From the NCBI GenBank assembly GCA_943736015.1, contig OX031056.1, positions 67,297,277 to 67,361,276 on the forward strand: a stretch of 64,000 nt of DNA. The letters are read 5' to 3'. Each line of letters begins with the position of its first letter. Position 1 is the stretch's first letter. Shown here in pieces: positions 53,534 through 63,830 of the stretch. Source of the stretch: Tridacna crocea. Its lineage: Eukaryota > Mollusca > Bivalvia > Cardiida > Cardiidae. The translations under genes and the position numbers were made by a program. The notes under the pieces were generated by a model. It was not told the origin of the DNA. It saw only the letters and a list, made by a program, of their open reading frames with translations, and did not search any database.

Positions 53534-53785
53534 AGGAAGGAAGGAAGGAAGGACGGAAGGAAGGAAGGAAAGAAGGAAGAAAGAAAGGAAGGAAGGGGTG
53601 GAGGTAGGAAGGAAGGAACGGCAGGAGGAAGGAAGGAAGAAAGGAAGGAATACGTTGAATCTTTGATAGCAAAGGAAGGAAGGAAGGAAGGAAGAAAGAA
53701 AGGAAGAAAAGGAGGATAAGGAGGGAGGTAGGAAGGAAGGAAGGAAGGAAGGAAGGAAGGAAAGAAGGAAGGAAGGAAGGAAGGA
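53534..53785 (+). repeat. (GGAA)n microsatellite, interrupted
   Basis: AAGGAAGG blocks. The sequence AATACG(T/A)TGAATCTTTGATAGC is repeated at 53649 and 53785, so the array itself was duplicated by about 135 bp. It yields spurious Lys/Arg/Glu/Gly and Pro/Ser ORFs. Confidence 0.95.
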
Positions 53786-53817
53786 ATACGATGAATCTTT
53801 GATAGCAAAGGTGATAT

Positions 53818-54225
53818 CATCTTCTCAAGCCAAGGCTGACGATTCACTACGCTACTCTACCCTTGGCGGATCGAGCTTGATTTTTACATTCCCCCACTTT
53901 TTCATTGGATGCAGCCAGCTCTAACTGCAACGAACGAAATCGCTCGTAGCATTTCATCTTTGATAAAAATAGAATAAGGTCGTCACCTTTCGAATAGAAG
54001 GTAAACATGGAAACCCACGTGGATGTCTGCTTATCGCTTCATGTTGAATAATTGTATTCGTTAGCGGTTTGTAAAACGATATATTTCATTGGTTTTCAGA
54101 AATATGATGTAAAGGTGGGTAATAACCAGCATCCAATAGGGGGCGCATCGCAGGAATCTCGAAATCGGGCTCAATCAGCCAGGGTAAGATCCACGTAGTG
54201 ATCGTAACCTTGGCTCGCGAAGATG
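53818..54225 (-). mobile_element. Inverted-terminal element, family L (copy 3)
   Basis: Ends CATCTTCTCAAGCCAAGG and CCTTGGCTCGCGAAGATG. The minus-strand frame shared with copies 1 and 2 is present (FLSKMKCYERF, LQLELAASNEKV) but is shifted after NEKV. Confidence 0.8.
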
Positions 54226-54337
54226 AGGTCACATTGAGTGCATACAGGATACGACGAAGTACTCAACCAAAATTAGTAAATCGCTGTATTAATAGTAACC
54301 TATAAGCAGTCTGATCTTGCATTATGACTTCCTGATT

Positions 54338-54548
54338 CACTCTTTACCTCTTACAAAACAACTCCGTGCTCAAACGACCTTAAGGAGGAAGGCTTTTGAA
54401 AATAATGTGGGAAAAGGAGAAAATGCTGGTAACCAGCATTTTCTCCTTTTCCCACAATATTTTCTACATAAAAAGAGAATTATCTTAACAATGGGGACAC
54501 TTTTAATTAGAAGTCTGCAAATACTTTTATTTTATAAGTGAATAAAAT
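54338..54548 (+). mobile_element. PAL MITE, ends eroded
   Basis: The hairpin at 54398-54464 is nearly perfect, but the outer sequences (CACTCTTTACCTCTTACAAA; AAGTCTGCAAATACTTTTAT) are diverged. Confidence 0.8.
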
Positions 54549-55246
54549 GTTGTAGCGCTATGATAGAGTGTTAATTGTTTCAACTGTATAAGACTCAATA
54601 AATGCAAATCCAGACGACAAAATTCAGTCCTAAAATGGTTTACAATATACATTTCGGATACGATTCATTACTTAAGCTATTAAATAAATCTTAAAGATCA
54701 CACCCCCATTGAAAAAAACGATATTTTAAGTTCTGTAAGCAGAACAAACATCACTGTATGCCTGTGTAAATCCATTATCTGCAGTCTGATCTTGATCTGT
54801 CCTGTCAATAAAAGCGCATGGAGTCACCAAAAGGGTTCGCAAATATCATATAAACAAAGAGCCAACTTTAAATATTTATGATTTATGTTAACTATCTAGT
54901 ATTATATCACAGCTTAGCTTTGACGCTCTGTCGGCTTCGTATAAGATTTCACAAGCTATTTTCGACTATATGCTGCATATGTTTATGGCATCATTTCGGT
55001 CGTTTGTTGCATGCCAATGCACCTTTTCGCCCTTTTAAAGTGCTTCCAACTTGACTTTTGCCATGCGAGTACATAATTCATTGTCTAGTTAAATTCAGTA
55101 TTTACCACGTGATTCCATGTTTTAGCTACCGTTGATGAATTAGAGGGATTCTGAAAAAGGAGAAAATGCTGATAAGTAGCATTTTTAGTTTTTCTCGGAT
55201 TGTATTCTACCATTCCCGTCTTGGTTCCGAAATGTGCGCTGGTTCT
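54549..55246. other. Intergenic with relics
   Basis: Half family D at 54779-54806 (GCAGTCTGATCTTGATCTGT); an eroded PAL relic at 55104-55215 (AAAGGAGAAAATGCTGATAAG). No gene. Confidence 0.45.
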
Positions 55247-55481
55247 TTAACCCATTACCACACAATCCCTACTTTTGACGACCTTCAGAAGAAAGCCTTC
55301 AGAAAACCGTATGATTGTGGGAAAAGGAGAAAATGCTGGTTACCAGCATCTTCTCCTTTTCCCACACTGTTTTCTACCCTTCACAAAACAAATTATAAAT
55401 TTCAAGTCACTTTTATTTTGTCGTCTGCAAATGCTTTCGATTTGGACAAGCCTAGAATTTTGTCGACTGGTAATGAGTAAA
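55247..55481 (+). mobile_element. PAL MITE, right TTAA mutated
   Basis: TTAACCCATTACCACACAAT at the left; the right ends CTGGTAATGAGTAAA. The left arm has an insertion (CCGTATGATTG) in the hairpin (55302-55374). Confidence 0.88.
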
Positions 55482-55544
55482 TGGAATGACTCTGTGTTTT
55501 TCCAAATATTTCTGGCAGTGATCAAATGTATGTTTAGGGTGACA

Positions 55545-55741
55545 GGCCCGTATTCACCAACCATTCTTGAGAATATTCTTAGTCTTATTCTCCAAGGTTT
55601 TCTAAATTTGTAAGTAACACAACTTCTGATTGGCTAAACCATTCGGTTTAGCCAATCAGAAGTTGTGTTACTTACAAATGTAGACAATACTGGAGAATAA
55701 GACAAAGAACGTTCTTAAGAATGGCTGGAGAATACCGGCCC
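55545..55741. mobile_element. Palindromic MITE, family B (copy 2)
   Basis: GGCCCGTATTCACCAACCAT at the left; AATACCGGCCC at the right; centre GGCTAAACCATTCGGTTTAGCC. Pairing runs nearly the full 197 bp. Confidence 0.88.
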
Positions 55742-55854
55742 AGGAGTTTTATATACCATACCAAAGAACTACGAGTACATTTCAGATTTGTACAAATAAA
55801 TCATTACTATACAACACCGTGAGTGTGCCTCAAATCTGTCTGTGAAAAAAATAT

Positions 55855-55961
55855 AAACATTGTGGGAAAAGGAGAAAATGCTTGCTACTACCAAGTTCTC
55901 CTTCTACCTCATGTTCTATAAAGGCCTTTCTTCTTTAGGGTATTGTTTGGTAAAGGGTTAA
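55855..55961 (-). mobile_element. PAL MITE, truncated
   Basis: AAACATTGTGGGAAAAGGAG starts the remnant; the right arm is damaged; it ends TTGTTTGGTAAAGGGTTAA. Confidence 0.65.
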
Positions 55962-56883
55962 AGTGACATGTGGACGAAACTCACAAAAACGAAAAAGCAC
56001 ATGACAAATTAACACACCTGCCCCCCCCCACCCCCCATGAGACAATAAGTCACTGAAATTTTAAATCAACCATATTTATGTCCAAACGTCATATCGTGAA
56101 TTATGGCGGTTACAGAGCTGTCACCACTCTGCAGATAAATCCTTATAAATCAGCCGTGCTATATAAAAAGGGAGCTTAATCCATCTCCGTGATTCATGGT
56201 ACAAAACATGCCATCACATACATATGGACTCACAAGAGCCACTTTTTGTACCAATCAGCTTAATCCTGGTGTACTCTGATCCTTGTGAATGTTTTCGCGC
56301 CACGACGCAGACGAAGGCAACAACCAGACTTTGACATTACCGAAACGTATTTTTCGAAAACAACAGGATAAAAATAGACTAGAGGTTTGGAACCGCCTTT
56401 TTTTTGTTGCCCGATTGATTAACTAGTGATCTACGCCATTTTCAATATAGCTTTGGTCATATCACGTCGACAACCCACATATTCGTTAATGTTCTGGGTT
56501 TCCCCGATAGGGCCTATAGGGCTCTGAAATGCAATTCCCAAGGGCTCCCTTTCCAAAAACCTGGTGCTTCTAGTGAACCTTCAACCCGAGGCTACAAGTT
56601 TAACAGTCTTACAGTTTACACCTGAGATACGCAGGACCCTTCGTTTCTTTTGAAAACACGCGGAGTCTATATAGAGCTATATTAGGATATATACAGGTAA
56701 GATTTTAATGAGGTATGTCACAGCTATTTTTAGATTCCTTGTACCACATTATTTGGAAAACTAAAGGTTACAGTTCAGTTTAGCCAAGTGACAAAATAAA
56801 TATCACGTTCCGCTCCTTATCTGGTACCATGAGAAATAAAAAGAAAACATTTATCATCACGATAACAGATTGTCGATAAAGAC
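55962..56883. other. Mostly unrecognised, SINE scrap
   Basis: C-rich run near 56022-56036. 56430-56510 (CATTTTCAATATAGCTTTGGTCATATCACG) looks like a reversed SINE 3' fragment. No gene. Confidence 0.4.
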
Positions 56884-57076
56884 AAAGTTCCAGATAGAGG
56901 GGGGTGATTTTAATTTTCAAAATTGAAAAATATCGATTATTCTCCACAAAACCCTATGCTGTGGGTACTCATTAGAATCGTCTCATCGAGACGATTCTAA
57001 TGAGTACCCACAACATAGGGTTTTAAAGAGAAACAATGGATTTAGAATACCATCACTTCTTCTTATCTGGATCTCT
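56884..57076. mobile_element. Palindromic MITE, family C (copy 3)
   Basis: CCAGATAGAGGGGGGTGATT at the left, ATCACTTCTTCTTATCTGG at the right. The central hairpin from AAAACCCTATGCTGTGGGTA to its complement is the best preserved of the three. Confidence 0.88.
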
Positions 57077-57138
57077 GTAAAGATCTCTGTAACGACCTTA
57101 TCTTTTTAGTGATAATACTTTAAGATGATATCTATGAC

Positions 57139-57356
57139 TTAACCCTTTACGAGACAATCCCTGAGATAGAAGAAGCCCTGTGAAAACATTGTGGGAAAAG
57201 GAGAAAATGCTGGTAACCAGCATTTTCTCCTTTTCCCACAATGTTTTCTACCCTGCTGGAAACAAATTTCAATTTTTGAGTTATGTTTATCATGTCGTCT
57301 GCAAGTGCTTTCAATTTGGACCAATTATAACATTTTGTTGTTTGGTAAAGGGTTAA
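57139..57356 (+). mobile_element. PAL MITE, intact
   Basis: TTAA to TTAA with end A CCCTTTACGAGACAATCCC; the short A half lacks the GACGACCC segment. Hairpin 57182-57248 is near perfect. Confidence 0.92.
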
Positions 57357-58075
57357 CTGGTAGGTAGCCACCGTATAAAATCTAATGAAGTGTATACCGT
57401 GTATTAAGATTTCAGTAGTACCGATCATCCATCTTGAATGGTGTTTAATGCCATTTTAACATTGTTCCAGTCAAATCTATGACGGCCATTTCTCGATTAC
57501 CAGTAACGATCCTGGGTTTCTTCAGGACTATGTCAAAGACCTGGAGCGATTTTGAATCCGTCCTGTCGTTGAGCCGTTCAAAAATCTTCGGATAAAAGAC
57601 AATTCCGAAAACAAACCTCATCGGAGCATGTTACACTTTTGCACTACGCATAATTATCGCTGCACCAGACGACAAAATTACACACGTATAGCCAGGCTGA
57701 AAGCGTCTGCTAACGACACTGTAACTATATATGGCAAATTTGAATAAAAGAGCTGTGCACTGACGAAAAGGAAGGGGTGGGGTTAACGTTTTTCTGGGAC
57801 GTATTATATATACCAAGCAAGACATCACGTAACAATGTACCCATAAAGTCAATTTCGTTGAACATTAGATAATTAAATCCTGAGGTAGAATGGTCCTTGG
57901 GCATGCAGAAAATTGGCCAATAGCAAAAGGTTTCTACCCATGACAGCCTGCCCGCACTGCCCATGCTGTCATGGGTTGATACTTTTACACCAAGCTCCCC
58001 CCCCCCCCCCCCCCCCAAACCCCGCCCCCTTCCCAAATACCGGCGAGCATGTCTCAAAAATAAAAGATTCTATGT
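57357..58075. other. Intergenic with small repeats
   Basis: Reversed SINE scrap at 57429-57480 (GGTGTTTAATGCCATTTTAAC). Hairpin 57937-57975 (CCCATGACAGC / GCTGTCATGGG). C20-type run at 57997-58016. ORFs on both strands are not recognisable. Confidence 0.5.
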
Positions 58076-58079
58076 TTGG

Positions 58080-58184
58080 GTAAAAAAGTGCTCAACCATC
58101 ATCTCCTCCATTTTTTCTACAATGCTCTTAAGTATCTTTTTTTTTCTCAGGAGAGTTAAAATTCAGGGTTGTTTGAAATGGTTC
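58080..58184 (-). mobile_element. PAL relic, right half
   Basis: CATCTCCTCCATTTTTTCTAC, then TTTTTTCTCAGGAGAGTTAAA and GGGTTGTTTGAAATGGTTCAA. It abuts the next copy. Confidence 0.5.
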
Positions 58185-58421
58185 AACTCTTTATCAAACA
58201 GCAAAATTTTAGACTGGTCCAATTTGAAACTATTTGCAGACGACAAAGTAATCAAGTGTGAATACAAAAAAAAAATGAAATTAGTTTTGGGAAGGGTGGA
58301 AAACAATATGGGAAAAGAAGAAAATGCTAGTTACCAGCATTTTCTTCTTTTCTCATAATGTTTTCAAAAGGCTTCTCTTTCAGAGTCGTTAAAAGTCGGA
58401 ATTGTGTGGTAAAGAGTTTAA
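58182..58421 (-). mobile_element. PAL MITE, paired arm changes
   Basis: The left end is TTCAACTCTTTATCAAACAG (TTAA altered). Both hairpin arms (58299-58365) carry GAAG/CTTC in place of GGAG/CTCC. Right TTAA present. Confidence 0.85.
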
Positions 58422-59003
58422 AACGCAATATTCTAAAATACGGTACTCTGGAGCAACCGTCATCGAAAAGTTCTTGTCAAATAAGGACAATCAAAACAAA
58501 TCAAGATTAATCATCCTAGAATTTACAGTACTGTAACAAAAGCAGGTTTTTTTTTCACTCTCTACATAATATACAATGCAAAACATCATACATATATATA
58601 ACAACTGTTTATAATTGTTTACTTTAGTAATAGTGAAATATCATAGTAGAGAAAAGTTGAAATAAAATTGAAAGTATAGATCTAGAAGCATTCAGCAAAA
58701 GCAGAAATTGTCAAGGCGGGATACTTCTCCTTGTGTCACAGTAATTTCAAAAAGTCTTCTGATTTAGGGAAAAAAGTTTTCGACGAAGGAGGAAATATGA
58801 AAATGATGACTGTTATTAAGTTTTTCTTTTATCACGACGAACAGCCATGCAGGAAAATAAAGTACAGAGCATATAAAAACTACCAAGTCAAAAGAGAAGT
58901 TGTTAATTTCACAAAAAAGAAAATTGAAAATTGTTCATTCATTACAGCCTTTGATATCTAGCACTTTGACGTAATACTACATAGAGTACGTGGCAAAATG
59001 CTG
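58422..59003. other. No recognised gene
   Basis: ORF 58731-58961 is lysine-rich with no recognisable domain. The DNA around 58720 (ACTTCTCCTTGTGTCACAGTAA) is a faint PAL-like trace. Confidence 0.4.
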
Positions 59004-59430
59004 AACTCTAACGCTTACATTTTCAACATGTCTACTCTGAAAGCATTTGCAGACGGTAAGCAAAACGTGACTAAAAAAATTGGATTTTTGTAAGAAAAGT
59101 AAGGAAAAAAATTGTGGGGAATGAGAAGATCCTGTTTACCAGCATTTCATCTTTTCACATTATTGTACCTGAAAGTTTGTTATTTAGGTCGGTAAAAGCT
59201 CGCGATTACGAGATATAGGGTAAACTTTTTGAGGGCAAAACAATTTGTTGTTAACTCATTATATACCAAACGACGATAAATTAGAAAGGTCTAAATTAAA
59301 AGCATTTGCAGATGACAAAATAAAAGTGACTGAAAATTTGAAATTTGTTTTGTGAAGGGTAGAAAACTGTGGGAAAAGCTCGCGATTACGAGATATACGG
59401 TAAACCTTTTGAGGACAAAACAATTTTTTG
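59004..59430 (-). mobile_element. PAL copies rearranged by a 180-bp duplication
   Basis: A decayed copy (59004-59224) ends GCTCGCGATTACGAGATATA. A second B half starts at TTAACTCATTATATACCAAA (59251) and joins GTGGGAAAAG directly to the same GCTCGCGATTACGAGATATA at 59378. The duplicate segments are 180 bp apart and continue into GGTTAACTCATTACCAAAGG. Confidence 0.65.
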
Positions 59431-59474
59431 GTTAACTCATTACCAAAGGACAAAAAATTAGAATCGTTCAAATG

Positions 59475-59602
59475 GACTTGGAATCTTGTTCACGGCTGTG
59501 TCGAATCATGTCGCCACCTCGCCTTCGGCTCGGGACGACATGATTCACCACAGCCGTGAACAAGTTTCTATGCCCCCTGCCACCTGACCGTACAACTAAT
59601 AC
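59475..59602. mobile_element. Foldback MITE, second copy
   Basis: Same arms and loop as 4869-5012 (CTTGTTCACGGCTGTG, CACCTCGCCTTCGGCTC, CCTGACCGTACAAC). The outer left arm is absent, so only the right end shows the full terminus. Confidence 0.82.
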
Positions 59603-59699
59603 TGTGCAGCACATACACGGTTCGAAAAAGCCCCTGTTGTCAGCTATATGCTTTCATGTCCAGGGCCATACAACTACAAGATTGGTCGGCAATTGTCCA

Positions 59700-59875
59700 C
59701 CATTTGCCCAACAATCCTGAGTTTTAACGACCCTGAGTTTTTAAAGCGGAAGAAAACTTTTTTGAAACATTTTGGAAAAAGAAGAAAATGATAGTAACCA
59801 GCTCCTTTTCCCACAAAGTTTTCTTCCCTATCGCAGACGAATTCCATTTATAAGTAAACGTCTGCTTATTCTTTG
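59700..59875 (+). mobile_element. PAL MITE, degenerate
   Basis: CCATTTGCCCAACAATCCTGAG and GACCCTGAG mark the A half. The hairpin is broken (GGAAAAAGAAGAAAATGATAG). A B-half trace GCAGACGAATTCC follows. Confidence 0.6.
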
Positions 59876-59884
59876 ATGAACCTC

Positions 59885-60076
59885 GGTCCGTATTCACCAA
59901 CCATTCTTAAGAACATTCGTCTTGTTCTTCAAATTTCGTCCATGTGAAAGTAACAGAACTTCTGATTGCCTAAACCAAATGGTTTAGCCAATCAGAAGTT
60001 CTGTTACTTTCACTGTCAGAAAATCTTGAAGAACAAGACAAAGAATATTCTTAAGAATGGTTGGTGAATACGGACC
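59885..60076. mobile_element. Palindromic MITE, family B (copy 3)
   Basis: 192 bp. GGTCCGTATTCACCAACCAT is matched at the right by ATGGTTGGTGAATACGGACC exactly; centre GGTTTAGCCAATCAGAAGTT. Best-preserved ends of the three copies. Confidence 0.92.
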
Positions 60077-60703
60077 CTGGTTTTAATCGTTTCTGCAGAC
60101 AGCGTAGACCAAGATCACACTGGATAGAACGTGCAGTTGTTTACCGGAGCTGCATTCTGATACTTGCAAGATAATCTGACTATAAAACAGGCTATGAACT
60201 TGCAATATCTGCGTCCTTAGTAACGACTGGAAATGTTTTTTTGTAGCGCCGCTATATCTTTATTCGGGTTTGAAAAGTACCTATGGAGGCAGCCATATTG
60301 TTTACTCGGCTTCAAGTAATTTCCTAACTGGATCATGTCGTACCTAGGCCATTTCGTACAATGTTTGGTCTTTTCTTACCCACCTATTCTTTATAATTTT
60401 GTCATTTTGTACTCTTTTCGATCATTTCGTACCCACTTTGATCATTTTATACCCAAATTTTGACATCAATTTGGTGATTTATAACCTAGTTTTAATATAT
60501 TTTCATGGTTGTTTCTCGAGTGACAACTGCTTTAGTACATTGTTCCGATTGAAATTATGTTAAATTTCGCCGAAGAATGGCTATGGTTGTGTTTTACCAT
60601 TAATGATTTTTCTTTTAGTTTTAAGTTGCATTCTAAGGATTGTTTAGGACTTCTCAGTTCATTTCTCACCTAGTTCTGCGAAAAATTTACTATGGTTAAT
60701 TTG
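60077..60703. other. Intergenic, short quasi-repeats
   Basis: Family D scrap at 60097-60138. ATCATTTCGTACCCACTTTG and variants recur from 60350 to 60460 at 20-30 bp spacing. No gene. Confidence 0.45.
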
Positions 60704-60713
60704 AAATGCTGTA

Positions 60714-60956
60714 GGGTCCTGTGTGGCTCAGTGGTAAAGTGCAGGACTCGTGATCTGGAGGTCCCCGGTTCGACCCTCACTAGCTCCACTGGGTTTTTTT
60801 CACAAGAGTGTCCTTGGGCAAGCCACTTCAGAGCCTAGCCTAGTACTGGTGAAACCCAAGAAACATGAATATGTGAACTGTTGCCGTGATATGACTGAAA
60901 TAACGTTGAAAGCGGCGTAAAACACCATTCAAACAAACAAACAAACAAACAAATTA
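60714..60956 (+). mobile_element. tRNA-derived SINE, complete with TSD
   Basis: Direct repeats AAATGCTGTA (60704-60713 and 60957-60966). The head carries GTGTGGCTCAGTGGTAAAG (box A region) and CCCCGGTTCGACCCTC (box B). The body has GTACTGGTGAAACCCAAGAA, then AAAGCGGCGTAAAACACCAT and an (AAAC)n tail. The tRNA-like head is part of the SINE, not a separate tRNA gene. Confidence 0.95.
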
Positions 60957-60966
60957 AAATGCTGTA

Positions 60967-61542
60967 ACGTGCCCTAATTCAGAAATACATGTAACTGATT
61001 TGCGGCGCCATTGATATTATGCTTCAATATTTGCTTGTTTTTCATTTATTCAGCAAGGTTTTACACGGAAGTGAAACCGCGACACTGCGAACTGACATGT
61101 TTTGCAAATGTAAATATCCTTTATCATCTACTATAAATATTCGATACCATAAATAGCTTGTTTTTGAATCGCAAAATCTTCCGCAATAACGTTGTACTTA
61201 GACGTTGTTGAATCATGTCGAAGTTTAGAGTTGTGTTTTTTTTTTTCAAATATCTTTTCCAATCTCTTGGACTGTTTAACCGATATGGCGCATATCACGG
61301 TTATTTTTGCGGATAGTGCGGATCAAGATCAGATTGCACAAAGCGCACTGTCTGATATAGGATCTACTTTGTCCACAGACTTGCAACAAAGCATTTGTGA
61401 TATCAAATCATACTGAAGGATTCTTCATGATCCATCGCTTCTTTGAACTTGGACCCTCTGGAATTTATATTTTACTGTTGTGAGTGTCCCCAACAATTTA
61501 AACGCTTGCCTTCTTTAAGACATTTGAAGCGGGTGGGGGGTC
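60967..61542. other. Intergenic with diverged family D
   Basis: 61310-61376: GGATAGTGCGGATCAAGATC ... GATCTACTTTGTCCAC. ORF 61192-61416 crosses it and is incidental. Nothing else recognised. Confidence 0.5.
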
Positions 61543-61899
61543 TTAACTCTTTAGTACACAATCCCGACTTTTAACATCCCTGGGAAAGAAGCCTTTTGAA
61601 AACATTGTGGGAAAAGAAGAAAATGCTGGTATCCAGCATTTTCTCCTTTTCCCGCAATGTTTTATAACCTTCTCAAAACAAATTTCAATTTTTGAGCCTC
61701 GTTTATTTATGAAAGAAGGCATTAGAAAACATTGTGGGAAAAGGAGAAAATGTTGGTAACCAGCATTTTCTCCTTTTCCTGCAATGTTTTCTATCCTTCT
61801 CAAAACAAATTTCAATTTTTGAGCCACGTTTATTTTTGTCGTCTGCAAATGCTTTCAGTTTGGACCAGTCTAAAATTTTGTCGTTTGGTAAAGAGTTAA
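61543..61899 (+). mobile_element. PAL MITE with duplicated hairpin
   Basis: 357 bp, TTAA to TTAA, carrying two complete hairpins (61598-61664 and 61724-61791), each followed by CTTCTCAAAACAAATTTCAA and TTTTTGAGCC. About 127 bp of the middle has been duplicated in tandem. Confidence 0.9.
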
Positions 61900-62090
61900 G
61901 TGACCTTAATATGAAAAACTCCATGAAAAACCATGATATTGGGTTACTTTCCAGGGCCAAACACTACTGACGATTCTTTGATGCTAAATGAAGAGGAAAT
62001 AAAGAAATGAATTATGAAATCACGCCCCCCCCCGCCTAAAAATGCACAAGAATCCTTCATGGTTGTGACTTATTTTTTTTTTCCTTTCCC

Positions 62091-62318
62091 TTCACCCATT
62101 ACCACACAATCCCTACTTTTGACGACCCTATGAAAGAAGCCGTTAGAAAACATTGGGGGAAAAGGAGAAAATGTTGGTAACCAGCATTTTCTCCTTTTCC
62201 AACAATGCTTTCTACCCTTCACAAAACAAATTTAAAATTTTGAGTCACTTTATTTTGTCGTCTGCAAATGCATTCAATTTGGACCAGTCTACAATTTTGT
62301 CGTTTGGTATTGAGTTAA
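62091..62318 (+). mobile_element. PAL MITE, left TTAA mutated
   Basis: Left TTCACCCATTACCACACAAT; right TATTGAGTTAA. Hairpin about 62146-62212. Confidence 0.88.
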
Positions 62319-62470
62319 ATGCTTTCTACAGTATACGACAAATACTACAATTTGTGCCGTACTTTATTCGGCGACTGTAAATGCTTTAACTCAAGTCTGA
62401 AACCTAACGCTTGATACATACAAAGATAAAAGCCTCGTTTGAACTGTGTGCACATTTATAAAACTATCGT

Positions 62471-62528
62471 GATTATCAAGCTCTGACTGCACAGAACGTG
62501 CAGTCTGATCCCTGATCTACACTGTCCA
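62471..62528. mobile_element. Family D palindrome (copy 4)
   Basis: CTCTGACTGCACAGAACGTG with CAGTCTGATCCCTGATCTAC and ACTGTCCAC. The left outer arm is decayed. Confidence 0.7.
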
Positions 62529-62577
62529 CTGCCTTACAGAAATAAGGACTGAAAACTCTCTGGATCTTGCAGAAAAA

Positions 62578-62807
62578 CCGTATTTTACCAAACGACAATT
62601 TTTTGGGCTGAGCCAAATTCAAAGCATCTGCAGACAACAAATTAAATTATGGTATTATGGTAATTACTGACTTTGGTAGGGTAGAAAATATTGTGGGAAA
62701 AGGAGAAAATGCTGGTTACCAGCATTTTCTCCTTTTCCCACAATGTTTTCAGATGGCTGCTTTCTTAGTGGTCGTTAATAGTCGGCATTGTGTGGTAAAG
62801 GGGTTAA
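62578..62807 (-). mobile_element. PAL MITE
   Basis: The left terminus is eroded (TATTTTACCAAACGACAATT); hairpin 62684-62750 is near perfect; right end GTGTGGTAAAGGGGTTAA. Confidence 0.88.
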
Positions 62808-62839
62808 GAAACCGTTGTTTATTTATTCAGTAGTGAAAG

Positions 62840-63018
62840 AATTCACTCTTTACCTGTTGACGAAATTTAACTAATTCAATTTGAAAGTGTACGCAGACGA
62901 CATTATTAGATGCCACTCAAATGCTTGGATTCCCTTTGAAGAGCCAGAAAAAACGTTGTAGAAACAGTCGCTTTCTAATATGTCCTGAAAAATTAAGAGT
63001 TATTTTGTTAAGGGTTAA
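62840..63018 (-). mobile_element. PAL MITE, degenerate
   Basis: CACTCTTTACCTGTTGACGAA, AATTTGAAAGTGTACGCAGAC and a broken hairpin. Its right TTAA (63015) is shared with the next copy. Confidence 0.65.
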
Positions 63019-63245
63019 CCCCTTTCTCTAACGACAAAACTTTGACTTTGGACTCAATTATTTACAGACGACAAAATAAATGTAGCTCAAACGACGTTTT
63101 CTTTTTTGTCTTTGCTAGAGTAGAAAATATTGTTGGGAAAGAGGAAAATGCTGGTTACCAGCATTTTCCTCTCTTTTCCACTATGTTTTCAGAAGGCCTC
63201 TTCTCCAAAATCGCTAGAACTTCGGATTGGGTTGTGAAGAGTTAA
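63015..63245 (-). mobile_element. PAL MITE, paired arm changes
   Basis: 231 bp from the shared TTAA to TTAA at 63242. The arms read GAGGAAAATG and CATTTTCCTC, a matched change from GGAGAAAATG and CATTTTCTCC. Confidence 0.88.
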
Positions 63246-63644
63246 AAAAAAACCTTGTTTCCCAAACAGCTCAAGGGCACTTCACAACAACGACCGTATG
63301 AAGATGTCACACACATGTCCTTACATAGTTATCTTGGCGATCTTCAATACCCAAAGTAAAAATATACCTATTTCGTATTTTAAAATAAAACTTTTCTTCA
63401 TTGCAATTTTTTCCTGTTTGCAAAAAAAGGGAGCAAAAATACTGCATTGGAACTAAAAAAAAAAAAGGGGGGGGGGTTGAGGAAAGAAGAAAATCAATAT
63501 ATTTGAAAACAATGGCCTTTCATAGCAAAACAGATTTCCCGCCAAAAACCTGAACGATATTGGTACAGCGGCTGAGCAGACGACAATATCGCCGGGTATC
63601 AGCTGTCACCGTTGCCTTTCATAGACTGACAGCTTATTTGAATT
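63246..63644. other. No recognisable feature
   Basis: AT-rich; an A tract passing into a G tract at about 63457-63477. Confidence 0.5.
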
Positions 63645-63830
63645 CTTTTTATCTGACGATACAATTTTAGATTTCTCCATATTGAAGACACTTGCAGACG
63701 ACATGTGAAATGTGGCTGAAACTGATGGTATCTGTCTATGAAAGGGTAGAAAATATTGCTGGAAAAAGATTTTCAACAATTTTCTTTACAGCGTTCTTCT
63801 TCAGCGTCGTTCGAAACACGCAATCTTTCG
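63645..63830 (-). mobile_element. PAL MITE, degenerate
   Basis: GACGATACAATTTTAGATTT and CACTTGCAGACGACA mark the B half; AAAGGGTAGAAAATATTGCTGG starts a hairpin that is otherwise lost. Nothing recognised from here to the window end. Confidence 0.6.

Noticed and set aside
53504-53847. Lys/Glu-rich and Pro/Ser-rich ORFs of 71-107 codons
   Set aside because: Direct translations of the (GGAA)n microsatellite.
60714-60790. tRNA gene
   Set aside because: The tRNA-like sequence is the head of a SINE with tail and TSD; a cloverleaf with a clear anticodon was not obtained.
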